Origin: Actinomycetota bacterium
Lineage (GTDB): Bacteria; Actinomycetota; Actinomycetes; S36-B12
Direction: 5' to 3'
DNA: 64,000 bases
Assembly (NCBI GenBank): GCA_016717115.1
Contig: JADKGE010000007.1
Location: 248,001-312,000, forward strand
The notes beneath the pieces are model-generated. The model saw only the letters and a list, made by a program, of their open reading frames with translations, did not search any database and was not told where the DNA came from. Positions 36,139-46,700 of the stretch are shown piece after piece (positions within the stretch are counted from its first letter, which is position 1; each line of letters starts with the position of its first letter). A program made the translations under genes and the position numbers.

Positions 36139-37373
36139 GTTCGGTACCCGCCGCTGGCTACGACGAGCATGATTCGGCCCGCATTGTCGAGGAGCCCGTC
36201 AAGAACTCCGCCCGCACGGCCTTCGCTCGCGATCGCGCGCGCGTGCTGCACTCCTCCGCCCTGCGCCGGCTGGCCTCCAAGACCCAGGTGATGGTGGCGG
36301 GAGAGTCCGACTTCCAGCGCACGCGCCTGACCCACACCCTCGAGGTCGCGCAGATCGCACGTGAGCTCGGCGACGCGCTGGGCTGCGATCCCGACGTAGT
36401 CGAGGTGGCGGGGCTCGCCCACGACATCGGGCATCCGCCGTTCGGGCACAACGGCGAGGAGGCCCTCAACGAGATCGCCGACCGCATCGGCGGGTTCGAG
36501 GGCAACGCCCAGTCGCTGCGCATCCTCAGCCGGCTCGAGGCCAAGGTGGTTGATCCCCGTACCGACGCCAGCGTCGGGCTCAACCTGAGCCGCGCGTCAC
36601 TGGACGCGTCGTGCAAGTACCCGTGGACGCGCAAAGCCGGCCTGGTGAAGTTCGGCGCCTACGACGACGACCTCGAGGTGTTCGCGTGGCTGCGCGAGGG
36701 CGCGCCGGAGGAGCGCACCTGCATCGAGGAGCAGGTCATGGACTGGTCCGACGATGTCGCGTACTCCGTGCACGACTTCGAGGACGCCGTCCACTCCCGC
36801 ATCGCCTCGCTCGACGTCTTCGGGTCGCGCGACGAGCGGCGGGCCCTGGTCGAGGTGGCCCACGAGCGCTTCCCCGACTCCGGCGAGATCGCCGAGCTGG
36901 AGGAGGCACTGGCCCGCCTCGTCGCGCTCGACTACTGGCCCACCCGGTTCGACGGGTCGATGACCGACCTCGTCGCGCTCAAGCGCTTCACCAGCTACCT
37001 CATCGGCCGGTTCTGCTCCACAGCGCAGGTGGCCACGCAGGTGGAGTACGGCCCCGGCCCGCACACGCGGTACCAGGCCGACCTCGTCGTGCCGGAGGAG
37101 GTGCGGGCCGAGGTGTCGGTGATGAAGGCGGTCGCCGTCCTGTACGTCATGCACCGACCGGGCGCCGACGAGGAGTACGCGCGGCAGCGTGAGGTGATCG
37201 CGGAGCTGGTCAACGCGCTCGTGCTCGACGGCGGCCGCTCGCTCGAGCCGTGGCTGCGCCCCTCGTACGATGAGGCCGTCTCGGATGGGGATCGGCTGCG
37301 GGTGATCGTCGACCAGGTGGCCAGCCTCACCGACGTCAGCATCCTGGGCTGGCACCGCCGCCTCGTCCGCTGA
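36135..37373 (+). CDS. dgt: Deoxyguanosinetriphosphate triphosphohydrolase-like protein
   Basis: HD-domain dNTPase of 412 residues. Conserved elements: ARDRARVLHSSALRRLASKTQV, FQRTRLTHTLEVAQIAR, the catalytic GLAHDIGHPPFGHNGEEALN, and a later MDWSDDVAYSVHDFEDA. It hydrolyses dNTPs to deoxynucleosides and triphosphate, helping control pool size. GTG start overlaps the apbE stop. In actinobacteria dgt usually sits before dnaG, as here with one gene between. Confidence 0.93.
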   Translation: MSSVPAAGYDEHDSARIVEEPVKNSARTAFARDRARVLHSSALRRLASKTQVMVAGESDFQRTRLTHTLEVAQIARELGDALGCDPDVVEVAGLAHDIGHPPFGHNGEEALNEIADRIGGFEGNAQSLRILSRLEAKVVDPRTDASVGLNLSRASLDASCKYPWTRKAGLVKFGAYDDDLEVFAWLREGAPEERTCIEEQVMDWSDDVAYSVHDFEDAVHSRIASLDVFGSRDERRALVEVAHERFPDSGEIAELEEALARLVALDYWPTRFDGSMTDLVALKRFTSYLIGRFCSTAQVATQVEYGPGPHTRYQADLVVPEEVRAEVSVMKAVAVLYVMHRPGADEEYARQREVIAELVNALVLDGGRSLEPWLRPSYDEAVSDGDRLRVIVDQVASLTDVSILGWHRRLVR

Positions 37374-37439
37374 CCGCCGACCACAGCGTCCGGCGTCATT
37401 GCGGGCGCCGTCACCGACGCGGGACGCTGTGGTCGGCGG
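37374..37439. terminator. Bidirectional hairpin between dgt and the aminotransferase gene
   Basis: 18-bp perfect inverted repeat: left arm CCGCCGACCACAGCGTCC (37374-37391), right arm its exact complement (37422-37439), with a 30-nt spacer. It fills the whole gap between two convergent genes and touches both stop codons, so it probably ends transcription from both sides. Confidence 0.65.
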
Positions 37440-38639
37440 TTAGCGGGCGTTCGCCACGACCTCCGCGAGTTTGTCGATCTCTTCCGTTGTGTTGTAGGCA
37501 TGCGGGCTCACTCGCACCTGGCTCGTGATTCCGTGAGCGTCGAAGTCGCGACGCGCGTAGTCGGGCGTCGACAGGCTGACGTTGATCCCCGCCGCCGTGA
37601 TCTGCCGGACGAGCTCGGGGGCCGGCACACCATCATGCGTGAACGTGACGATGCCGCTGCGCGCCACGCCTCGGTCGCGCACGATGACGCCGTCGATCGC
37701 CGACAGCGACTCCCGTGCATGCGCAGCAAGCTCGCCGATCCGCGCGGCGATGGCGTCGATCCCGAGGTCCAACGCGTAGTCGACCGCCGCGCCGAGGCCG
37801 AGCAGCGCCGCGTACGAGCGCTCCCAGTACTCGAACCGCCGTGCGCCGGCCGCGATCGTGTATCCGCCCGACTCCCACGTCGCCGAGTGCAGGTCGAGCG
37901 GGAACGGCTCGAGCTCGGTGGTCGCGCGCTCGGACGCGTACAGGAAACCGGTGCCGCGTGGTCCGCGCAGGAACTTGCGGCCCGTCGCAGAGACAAAGTC
38001 GGCACCGATCGCCGACGTGTCGAGCGGCAGCTGGCCGGCCGACTGGCACGCGTCGACGAGGTACCAGGCGTCCGATCCGCGCAGCGCGGCCCCGATCCCG
38101 GCCACGTCGTTGACGAGGCCGTTCTGCGACGGGCAGTGGGTGATCGCCACGAGCGCGACGTCGGAGTCGAGCATCGAGGTGAAGGCGGCCACGTCGACGC
38201 AGCCCGATGCGTCGTCGGGGATGAACTCGACTTTCGCTCCCGTGCGCGAGGCCACCTGCAGCAGGGGCAGGACGTTCGACGCATACTCGGCGCCGGACGC
38301 CAGCAGGCGATCGCCGGGCCGGAAGCCGCGCGTGAAGTGCACCGCCTGGAAGGCCCGCGACCAGCCCTCGGTGGCCGACTCCACGAGGGCCACCTGGTCC
38401 GGGCGGGAGCCGACGAGCCGCGCGACGGAGTCGTAGACAGCCTCCATCCGCTCCTGTGCCGCGGCGTGGGCCTCGTAACCGCCGATCTGCTCCTCGAGGC
38501 GCAGGTGTTCGACCACGGTGTCGGTCACGATGGCCGGCGGCAGGGCGGCACCGGCGTTGTTCAGGTGGACGACCCGGCCGCAGCCGGGCGTGTCGGCCCG
38601 CAGGCGGGCGATATCCCAAGGCGTGGTCACGGGGGACAT
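37440..38639 (-). CDS. Class V aminotransferase-fold PLP enzyme
   Basis: 399 residues of the cysteine desulfurase/isopenicillin epimerase superfamily. Features: HLNNAGAALPP near the N-terminus, AITHCPSQNGLVNDVAGIGA, YLVDACQSAGQLPLD, and the PLP lysine in VSATGRKFLRGPRGTGFLYA. C-terminal VRVSPHAYNTTEEID is typical. The reaction is not predictable; relatives include cysteine desulfurases and EgtE-type C-S lyases. ATG 38639. Divergent from dnaG with only 31 bp between. Confidence 0.85.
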   Translation of the reverse strand: MSPVTTPWDIARLRADTPGCGRVVHLNNAGAALPPAIVTDTVVEHLRLEEQIGGYEAHAAAQERMEAVYDSVARLVGSRPDQVALVESATEGWSRAFQAVHFTRGFRPGDRLLASGAEYASNVLPLLQVASRTGAKVEFIPDDASGCVDVAAFTSMLDSDVALVAITHCPSQNGLVNDVAGIGAALRGSDAWYLVDACQSAGQLPLDTSAIGADFVSATGRKFLRGPRGTGFLYASERATTELEPFPLDLHSATWESGGYTIAAGARRFEYWERSYAALLGLGAAVDYALDLGIDAIAARIGELAAHARESLSAIDGVIVRDRGVARSGIVTFTHDGVPAPELVRQITAAGINVSLSTPDYARRDFDAHGITSQVRVSPHAYNTTEEIDKLAEVVANAR

Positions 38640-38670
38640 TCAACCTGACGCCGGCTCGTACACTCGGGCC

Positions 38671-40551
38671 ATGGCCGGACGCATCAGGGACGATGACATC
38701 GCCCTGGTCCGCGAGCGGGCCAAGATCGACGAGGTGGTTCGCGAGTACGTCAGCCTGAAGTCCGCGGGCGGCGGTTCCCTCAAGGGACTGTGCCCCTTCC
38801 ACGACGAGCGCTCGCCCAGCTTCCACGTCACCCCTCATCGCGGCATGTGGTACTGCTTCGGCTGCGGCGAGGGCGGTGACGTCCTGTCGTTCCTGCAGAA
38901 GATCGACCACCTGAGCTTCGCCGAGGCCGTCGAGAAGCTCGCGGCCCGCACGGGCGTCGAGCTGAGGTACGTCGACGGCGGCGCCGCGATCAACCGGCAG
39001 CAGGGCCAGCGCACCCGGCTCGTCGAGGCCCACAAGCTCGCGGCCGAGTTCTACGTCGAGCGGCTCGCCGGGCAGGAGGCGGCGATCGGGCGCGACTTCC
39101 TCACCGGCCGCGGCTTCGACGCCGAGGCGGCCGCACACTTCGGCGTCGGCTTCGCCCCGAAGTCGTGGGACCAGCTCACCACCCACTTGCGACAGAAGGG
39201 CTTCACCGACGTCGAGCTGCTCGCCGGCGGCCTCGTCAGCCAGGGCAACCGGGGCGTCTACGACCGCTTCCGCGGCCGGCTCGTCTGGCCGATCCGCGAT
39301 CTCGGCGGTGACGTGATCGGTTTCGGGGCGCGCAAGCTGTTCGACGACGACGACGGCCCGAAGTACCTGAACACCCCCGAGAGCCCGATCTACAAGAAGA
39401 GCCAGGTCCTCTACGGCATCGACCTGAGCAGGCGGGAGATCTCCAAGAGCCAGCAGGCGGTCATCGTCGAGGGCTACACCGACGTGATGGCGTGCCACCT
39501 CTCCGGCCTGACCACGGCCGTCGCCACCTGCGGCACCTCGTTCGGCACCGAGCACATCAAGGTCCTGCGCCGGCTGCTCATGGACGACGACCAGATGAAG
39601 GGCAATGTGATCTTCACGTTCGACGGCGATGCCGCTGGGCAGAAGGCCGCGCTGCGGGCGTTCGAGGAGGACCAGCGCTTCGTCACCCAGACTTTCGTCG
39701 CGGTGGAGCCCACGGGCCTGGACCCGTGCGACCTGCGACTGGAGCACGGTGACGCGGCCGTGCGGGCGCTCGTCGAGCGGCGTGTCCCGCTGTTCGAGTT
39801 CGCGATCAAGTCGACGCTGGCGGGGTACGACCTCGACTCGGCGGAGGGAAGGGTGTCGGCGTTGCGCGACGCCGCACCCGTCGTGGGCAAGATCCGTGAC
39901 ACCGCGCTGCGTCCGGAATACACGCGCCGACTCGCGGGCTGGCTCGGCATGGACGTCGAGACGGTCGCCCGCGCCGTGAGCGGTGCCGGGCTGCCCACGC
40001 CCCGCCCTGAGCCGGCCTCGCCGCGTCCGCCAGCGGAGCGCGCCGCCGCGCCGCGTGCTCAGTCGGGGGCCCGCCGTGACCCGGCGCTCGTCGTTGAGCG
40101 CGAGGCGCTCAAGTGCGCGCTGCAGGAGCCCGGTGCCGTCGCCCAGTGGTACGAGAGCGTCGAGGAGACGGCGTTCACCCACCCGAGCGCGCGACAGGTG
40201 CATGCGGCCATCGCTGGCGCGGGCTACCCGTCGGCCGACCTCAGCGGCCTGCTGTGGATTGACGCCGTCCTGGAGAACGCCGAGGACGACGAGGTGCGCC
40301 GCATGGTGCGCGAGCTCGCGGTGGAGCCGCTGCCCGCCGAGTTCGGCCAGGACACCCGCTACGCCATCGGCGTCATCTCCCGCCTGCTCGAGCTCGACGC
40401 GTCGCGCCGCATCGAGGACCTGCGCGGCCGGCTGCAGCGCACCGACCCCATCGGCCAGGACGCGGAGTACAAGCAGTGCTTCGCCGACCTGCTCGCGCTG
40501 GAGGACTACCGCCGATCCCTGCGGCAGGACGCGCTCGGCGGGGTGACGTGA
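38671..40551 (+). CDS. dnaG: DNA primase DnaG
   Basis: Synthesises RNA primers for replication. 626 residues. The N-terminal CHC2 zinc-binding domain has CPFHDERSPSF and YCFGCGEGGDV. The catalytic core shows the RNA polymerase motif (GRLVWPIRDLGGDVIGFGAR) and the Toprim domain (VIVEGYTDVMA, FTFDGDAAG). The C-terminal helicase-binding region follows a Pro/Ala-rich linker around residues 445-475. ATG 38671 begins MAGRIRDDDIALVRERAKID, the standard start. Confidence 0.95.
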   Translation: MAGRIRDDDIALVRERAKIDEVVREYVSLKSAGGGSLKGLCPFHDERSPSFHVTPHRGMWYCFGCGEGGDVLSFLQKIDHLSFAEAVEKLAARTGVELRYVDGGAAINRQQGQRTRLVEAHKLAAEFYVERLAGQEAAIGRDFLTGRGFDAEAAAHFGVGFAPKSWDQLTTHLRQKGFTDVELLAGGLVSQGNRGVYDRFRGRLVWPIRDLGGDVIGFGARKLFDDDDGPKYLNTPESPIYKKSQVLYGIDLSRREISKSQQAVIVEGYTDVMACHLSGLTTAVATCGTSFGTEHIKVLRRLLMDDDQMKGNVIFTFDGDAAGQKAALRAFEEDQRFVTQTFVAVEPTGLDPCDLRLEHGDAAVRALVERRVPLFEFAIKSTLAGYDLDSAEGRVSALRDAAPVVGKIRDTALRPEYTRRLAGWLGMDVETVARAVSGAGLPTPRPEPASPRPPAERAAAPRAQSGARRDPALVVEREALKCALQEPGAVAQWYESVEETAFTHPSARQVHAAIAGAGYPSADLSGLLWIDAVLENAEDDEVRRMVRELAVEPLPAEFGQDTRYAIGVISRLLELDASRRIEDLRGRLQRTDPIGQDAEYKQCFADLLALEDYRRSLRQDALGGVT

Positions 40552-40945
40552 TGCGCGGCATGCCCTCGTTCGGGTCCCGCCTGCCTTCGCACGTGCCGGA
40601 CCGCCTCGGGGTGGCGCCGGGGGAGAAGGTCGTGGCCTGGGGATGCGGACCAGGGGCGGACGTCACCGAGGCAACCTATGTACTGGCCTGCTCCACTTGC
40701 GGGTCGACCAGGCGCGCGACCTGCCGGCCGCCGTGCGCGACCGGGTGACGGCGAGCGTCGTGATCAGCGACCGGGTCGCCCTGGGCGAGGGCGCCAAGGC
40801 CCTGCTCGTCGCGCGACGGGGGAGCGACGACGGCGAGATCCGCTGGTCGGTGGTCTTCGACGCTGGGCTCGACCCGCGCGACCCCACGCTTCGGGCGGCT
40901 GCCGACGAGGCGCTCGCCCAGCTACGGGACTCGCTCGGCATCTGA
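40551..40945 (+). pseudogene. Damaged actinobacterial gene downstream of dnaG
   Basis: Two partial reading frames in line. The first starts at ATG 40551 (overlapping the dnaG stop) and reads MRGMPSFGSRLPSHVPDRLG to about 40680. The second, in another frame, covers about 40690-40945 and includes PAAVRDRVTASVVISDRVAL and ends in LRDSLGI. Together they look like the start and end of a conserved actinobacterial protein of roughly 170-190 residues that often follows dnaG. The middle appears missing and the frame shifted. Function unknown; family recall is from pattern only. Confidence 0.5.
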
Positions 40946-40992
40946 GCCCTGCGCTGCCGGAGGCACGTGTCGGCAGCATCGCCGAGACTTGC

Positions 40993-40998
40993 TATCCT
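40993..40998 (+). promoter_or_regulatory. Candidate -10 box for tRNA-Asn
   Basis: TATCCT ends 25 bp before the tRNA. No convincing -35 is visible at the normal distance. Confidence 0.3.
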
Positions 40999-41023
40999 TC
41001 GCGGGCCGGTTCATCCGGTGCCA

Positions 41024-41096
41024 TCCCCCATAGCTCAATTGGCAGAGCATTCGACTGTTAATCGAAGGGTTTCTGGTTCGAGTCCAGATGGGGGAG
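41024..41096 (+). tRNA. tRNA-Asn (GTT)
   Basis: Full cloverleaf of 73 nt: acceptor TCCCCCA/TGGGGGA, D-arm GCTC..GAGC, anticodon stem TTCGA/TCGAA with loop CTGTTAA (anticodon GTT at 41057-41059), T-arm TCTGG-TTCGAGT-CCAGA. The 3' CCA is not encoded. Confidence 0.97.
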
Positions 41097-41428
41097 CTAC
41101 CCGCCAGGCGTCGCCGAGAGTGATCGGCGCCGTCGCGGCTTTCGTCCCATCCACCCCTTGTGCCCCACCTTTGGTGGGTCCCCCATATCTTGCGGTCAAT
41201 TGACCGGTCATGACCGGTTTGTGAGCAGACAATGGCCACCCGGCCCTTAACGGCAGGACCTTGGTCCCTTATGGTCGGCAAACGGACTTAACCTGACCTT
41301 GGCATTTCTCTAACGTTCGAGCCGATGTCGCGTTAAGTCTCAATATGTCAGGGCAGCATCCGTAAGAACACCAGGGATGTCGAGCGACCGGTGGGGGCAT
41401 CGGCCGCTTGATGCAGGGGGAGTACTCA
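41097..41428. other. Intergenic region with hairpin and 16-bp palindrome
   Basis: 332 bp without a gene, noticeably richer in A+T after 41180. It holds a 6-bp hairpin CCCACC-TTT-GGTGGG (41164-41178), possibly a weak tRNA terminator, and the palindrome ACCGGTCATGACCGGT (41203-41218). No clear -35/-10 pair is seen. The leader of the following secreted-protein gene probably starts here. Confidence 0.5.
41203..41218. promoter_or_regulatory. Perfect 16-bp palindrome, candidate operator
   Basis: ACCGGTCATGACCGGT is self-complementary over its full length and is the most symmetric site in the gap before the surface-protein genes. Binding protein unknown. Confidence 0.35.
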
Positions 41429-43660
41429 GTGCAGCACCAGGGAGAGATGACCCGGCCGCGGCCGGCGCGACGACTGGTCGTGCCCGTCGTGGCCGTCGTC
41501 GTGTCCATGATCATGACGTTGCTGACTGGGGCCCTCGCCTCGCCGGCTAGCGCCATCACCGGCGTGACTCCAGCAACCTTGGCGGCCATCGACGGAAAGG
41601 TTGGTGTGCCAATCGTCAGCTCAGCTCCGCTCGCGGGCACGAATCCCACGGGCACGGTCAGCTTCTCGATCACTCCTGACCCCGTCCTAATCGGCCTCGC
41701 CTTCAGCACCTCAAGTGGAGTGATCTCGGGAACACCATCGACGCCGACGATCACGACGACCTACACCATCACGGCGTCGGATTCGGGTGCACCAGAAACC
41801 TTCCCCGTCACGGTCGACATCACCGTTGTGGATCCGCCGCCGGTGCCGGGGATTGCCCCGGCCAGTCAGACCATCACCGGAACCGTCGGCGCTGCCATCA
41901 CCGCAACGTCCTCCTTCACGCCGACGGCGCTCACCCTGCCCTTGAAATTCGCCCCTAGCGGTCCCCTCCCGACTGGCCTGACGATGGATGTGGACACGGG
42001 GATCATCACCGGCACACCCTCCGTCCTCGCGGCCGCGCTGCCCTTCACGATCACCGCCACTGACAGTTCGGCCTCGCCCCTACAGGTGACATCGAGCCTT
42101 TCGGTGACCGTGACGGCGGGTGTGCTCTCACCCGCAGTGCAGGCACCGGTCACGGGTGTTGCGGGTGTGGCCCTGGCGTCGCCGACCGCCTCCTACCCGG
42201 TGTCGCCGGCCTTCACCTACAGCGTCAGCCCGACGTTGCCAACCGGCCTCACCGTGAGTTCGACTACTGGCGCGATCTCGGGTACGCCGGCAAAGGCGCT
42301 GGCGGCGACGACCTTCACCATCGAGCAGCACGATGCCCTAGTGCCCGCGTCGATCCTGGCCACGGCGACGGTGTCGATCACCGTCGATTCGGTCTTCCCG
42401 GCGTCGCCGGTGACTGTCCCGCTCACCACCGGAACGTCCATTACGCCGGTCATTGCCTTCGGGCCGACGCAGGCGATGGCCACCGGACTCGTGGCGCCGA
42501 TCACGTTCGCGATGAGCCCGATCGCGCCGACGGGACTGGACATCGATCCGAACACCGGCGTCATCTCAGGGATTCCGACGGTCGCGGCCGCTTCGACTCA
42601 CGTGGTGACCGCCACGGATGTCAACGGGGCGAAGGCAACCGGCACGGTCAAGTTCATTCTGGCTGGTGTCCCAGCGCTGACGCCGAGTTCGCAGACCATC
42701 AACGCTGGCGTAGGCGTGCCGTTCTCGTCGTCTCCCCTGACGGCCGTCAGCATGACCGCCCCGGTCAAGTACACGATCTCCCCGCTTCTGAGCGTCGGCT
42801 TGACCCTCAACGCGAACACCGGAGCCGTGTCGGGAACGCCGACTGCGGCCCTGGTCGCCGGGGCCTACACAGTCACGGGAACGGACGCCCTGGGGGCGAC
42901 CGCAACGGCCACGATTGTGTTCTCTGTCACGAAGGTGTCACTGAGCGCACCGGTCATCGGGTCGGTCACTCCCGGATCGCAGCCGGGTTCGCTCATCGTC
43001 TATTTCTCCAAGCCCCTGCAGGCTCCGGTCGGCCAGACCTACACCGTCAAGGTCTTTGACGCGAACGGCGTGAACCTGATCACGAGCGTCCCGGCGACGT
43101 CGTCACCAGTCACCATCCTGAATCTGACTCCGGGGGAGACGTACCAGATCGTGGTGGTCGCCAACGCCTCGGGCACACTCGACATGGTTGAGTCGTTGCC
43201 CAAGGCTGGAACCGCGGCCACGGCGAAGACCGCAGTCACGGGGACGGTCCCGACAGGTGTCGTTGCGACCACCACGAGCACCCCCCAGGCGGCCATTAAG
43301 CCGTCCGTGACGGTCTCTCAGGCGGGTTTCGTCTTGGCCACCGGGAGCCAGGCGAGCAGCGCCATCAAGGTGTTCGCCAGCAAGCCGCCGACGAGCAAGC
43401 CGAAGAAGGCGCCGAAGGTGCGGGTGCCGATCAACAGCTACGTGAGTGTGGTGCTGACCGGCGTGAAGGCCAAGGGCTTGTTGCCGATCAGCATCAAGGT
43501 CGGCACGCAGTGGGCCTTGCTTGGCAGTGCCACTGCCAAGAAGGGCTCGCTCACCCTTCCCGCATTCGCATCTACCCGGGCCGGGACCTATCTGTTCCGA
43601 ATTGGCAAGACCCCCAAGACGTTCGTGTACCTCACACTCGTGATCAAGGCAGGGGTGTAG
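41429..43660 (+). CDS. Secreted putative-Ig (He_PIG) repeat protein
   Basis: 743 residues. GTG 41429 is chosen because GGGGGAG (41415-41421) lies 7 bp upstream; ATG 41447 is the alternative. A Sec signal peptide ends in SPASA before ITGV. Five repeats of the putative-Ig type follow, each ending like GLTVSSTTGAISGTP (residues about 45-500). Next comes a fibronectin III-like domain (LIVYFSKPLQAPVGQTYTVK). The C-terminal module of about 80 residues resembles that of the next gene product. No LPXTG motif or C-terminal anchor is visible. Probably a secreted or surface-associated adhesin or matrix protein. Confidence 0.8.
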   Translation: MQHQGEMTRPRPARRLVVPVVAVVVSMIMTLLTGALASPASAITGVTPATLAAIDGKVGVPIVSSAPLAGTNPTGTVSFSITPDPVLIGLAFSTSSGVISGTPSTPTITTTYTITASDSGAPETFPVTVDITVVDPPPVPGIAPASQTITGTVGAAITATSSFTPTALTLPLKFAPSGPLPTGLTMDVDTGIITGTPSVLAAALPFTITATDSSASPLQVTSSLSVTVTAGVLSPAVQAPVTGVAGVALASPTASYPVSPAFTYSVSPTLPTGLTVSSTTGAISGTPAKALAATTFTIEQHDALVPASILATATVSITVDSVFPASPVTVPLTTGTSITPVIAFGPTQAMATGLVAPITFAMSPIAPTGLDIDPNTGVISGIPTVAAASTHVVTATDVNGAKATGTVKFILAGVPALTPSSQTINAGVGVPFSSSPLTAVSMTAPVKYTISPLLSVGLTLNANTGAVSGTPTAALVAGAYTVTGTDALGATATATIVFSVTKVSLSAPVIGSVTPGSQPGSLIVYFSKPLQAPVGQTYTVKVFDANGVNLITSVPATSSPVTILNLTPGETYQIVVVANASGTLDMVESLPKAGTAATAKTAVTGTVPTGVVATTTSTPQAAIKPSVTVSQAGFVLATGSQASSAIKVFASKPPTSKPKKAPKVRVPINSYVSVVLTGVKAKGLLPISIKVGTQWALLGSATAKKGSLTLPAFASTRAGTYLFRIGKTPKTFVYLTLVIKAGV

Positions 43661-43777
43661 GCGCACGGATGGAACAAGCAAACGGCATTCATCTAGCAGT
43701 TGCCGTCCACATAGTACGACCGCTTCACCTCACGCTGCGGAAGCAGATGCCGTCAGCACCCACCAGGGAGACAACAC

Positions 43778-46700
43778 ATGAAATCAACCCGCGCTAAGCG
43801 GCGGCTGCATAGGGCAGCAGCAGGAGGCACCGCTCTCCTGCTGGGTGCTGGCATGCTGTCAATGGCGGTGGCGCCGAGTGCGTCTGCCGCGTCAAGTGAG
43901 CTGGTCCTCGACAACTCGGACCTCGCCTTCATCCTCAAGCAGATCCAGATCGCCGAGGCGCACGCAACCGAGGAGGGTGGGGGCCTGGGTCAGATCGTCC
44001 CGGCCACGTCGGTTCTGGGCAACGGCCCGAACGACGTCCCGGCGGCGAACCTGCCTTACGGCATTCGTCAGGTTGACGGCCGGAACAACAACCTCGGTGT
44101 GGGCCGGGCGAACGCGGGCGCGGCCGACCAGCCGTTCCCGCGCCTCACCGTGCCGCAATGGCGCCCGATCTACGGAACAGGCGTCCCGGCGCCCAACCCG
44201 AACGGCAGCCTGCAGAACGGCACCGGCCCCTCGGGACCTGCCGGACCCCCGCCGAGCGTGCTCGTCGACAACTCGCCGCGCATGATCAGCAACCTGATCG
44301 CCGACATGACGCCCGCTGCTGCGGAACCCGGCGAGAACTCGAACCCGGCCGCCGTTGCCGCGTCGATCGCCTCCGGCAGCAACGGTCAGCGTGTTCCGCT
44401 TTCCGGTGGCTTCGGCTTCGGGTCGGTCGAGGTCCTGAACATCGCCCCCAACGCCGGCGTCGCGCCGCCGACCAACGCGATGTTCTCCTTCTTCGGCCAG
44501 TTCTTCGACCACGGCCTGGACCTCGTCGGCAAGTCGGGCACCGAGTTCATCCAGTTCTCGGCCACTGAGCCGAAGGATCCGCTGAACGGCCAGGGTCCCA
44601 TGTTCATGTCCCGCGGCCTGTCGAACGTGCAGGTCTCGGCCGGCACGAACCGGACGACCCCCTGGATCGACCAGAATCAGACCTACGCCTCGACGCCGTC
44701 CAAGCAGGTCCTCATCCGTGAGTACCAGGTGGGCGTCAACGGTCCGGTGGCCACGGGCAACCTGCTGGGCTCGACGGCGCACCAGGCCACGGCGATCACC
44801 GGGACCCAGCCGGCCGAGCCTTCGGTTCCGGCGATCGCCGGCAACATCGGCTCGTGGCGCGATGTCAAGGAGCAGGCCCGCAACGTGCTGGGCATCGAGC
44901 TCCGTGACACCGACATCGGCAGCGTGCCGCTGTTCCTCACGGACGAGTACGGCCGCTACCTGCGTGGGCCCAACAACCTTCCGCAGCTGGTGACCACCAC
45001 CGTCGTGGGCGGCGTCAACGCGGTGATCGAGGGCAACCTCGCCAGCCCGGTCGCGACGTCCGGCACCTTCCCGGCAAACTACCCGATCGTCGCCCTGCAG
45101 AATCAGCCGTACACGGCGCAGAGCACCGGGCACACCTTCCTGGACGACATCGCGCACTTTGCGGTGCCGGTCAACGGCCAGACGGGTGCGGAGCTCCTTG
45201 CCGACGCCGACACCTCTCCGGGCAACGTCCCGGGTGCTGGTGAGTACGACAACGAGTTGCTTGACGCGCACTTCATCACCGGTGACGGCCGAGGCAACGA
45301 GAACATCGGCCTGACCACGATCCACACGGTGTTCCACGCCGAGCACAACCGGCTCGTGGCCGACATCGCCAGCAAGGTCAACGCCCTGCCGGCAGCGGAT
45401 CCCACGCGTCTGGGCTTCGAGGCGGCGGGCTGGGGTCTGGGCGAGCGGCTGTTCCAGGCCGCCCGCATGGTGAACGAGAACGAGTACCAGCACCTGGTCT
45501 TCGAGACCTTCGTGCGCAAGATCGAGCCGGGAATTCACGCCTTCGCGGCGTACAACCCGTCGATCAACCCGGATGTCTCGGTGGAGTTCTCGCAGGCGGT
45601 CTACCGTCTGGGTCACTCCATGCTCAACGAGACGATCCCGAGGAAGAACGCCGGCACGATCAGCCTGTTCGACGGCTTCCTCAACCCGCTTGCGTTCTCT
45701 GGCACTGGCCCCAACGCCAGTGGCGCCAATGGCCTCATCGCAGCAGCGAACATCGCTGAGGGTGCGGCTACGCAGCGCAGCAACGAGATCGACGAGTTCG
45801 TCACCGGAGCCCTCCGCAACAACCTCGTCGGCACCCCGCTCGACCTCCCCGCGATCAACATCGCCCGCGGCCGCGATCTCGGTGTCCCGTCGTTGAACAA
45901 CACCCGTTACCAGCTGTGGCTGCAGACGGGCAATGCCGCACTGTTCCCGTACGACTCGTGGAACGCCCTGGCCACGGCCGGTGCGCTGCGTCACCAGGAG
46001 TCGTTCGTGAACTTCCTCGCGGCCTACGCCAAGTGGCCGACCATCACGGCCGCCACGACTGTTGCGGCCAAGAGGCAGGCAGCAAACAACCTCATCACTC
46101 TGTCGCAGCAGCTGACCCCTGCAGGCGCGGACGCCGCGGCGTTCCTTGCCGGCACGGACAACTCATCAGCCCTGCCGCCGTTCAACGGCAAATATTCGCG
46201 GACCAAGGACGCCAATGGCGTTCCTGTGCTCGTGGGCGGACTGCTCGACAGCCCGACCGGAATCGACGATATCGACCTGTGGATGGGTGGACTCGCCGAG
46301 GGCCGCGGTCAGCTGGCTGGGATGCTCGGATCGACGTTCACGCAGATCTTCCGAGATCAGATTGAGCGTCTGCAGAACAGCGATCGGTTCTACTACATCG
46401 ACCGTCTGGCCGGCACCAACATGTTCGTCGAGATCGAGAACAACACCCTCGCCGACATGTTCGTCCGCAACACCCCCGCGACCGGTCTCGCGGCCGACAT
46501 GTTCTCGGCTCCGGCTGTGACTGTCGACCTCAACAACCTGGTCACGGGAGCGGTCACCGGCGGCACCGTCACGGCGCCGGCCGGAGCCAACGGCCTGGTC
46601 ACCTACAACGGTACGAGCCCGGCGGTCTTCATCGGCCGCGACACGGCACCGAACAACGACCAGATGACCAGCGGGACCGGCGATGACACGATGCGTGGCT

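Noticed and set aside
37633..40203. Very long minus-strand open frame opposite dnaG
   Set aside because: It is an antisense shadow of dnaG produced by high G+C; the product has low-complexity Arg/Leu/Val content and no motif. The real minus-strand gene there is the PLP enzyme at 37440-38639.
41097..41428. Riboswitch before the surface-protein gene
   Set aside because: The leader was compared by eye with common classes such as c-di-AMP and no convincing core was found.
41429..43660. CRISPR-like or DNA repeat array in the Ig-repeat gene
   Set aside because: The periodicity is at protein level (repeated SGTP units) and the DNA repeats are diverged, without constant repeats and unique spacers. 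No CRISPR array was seen in the window.
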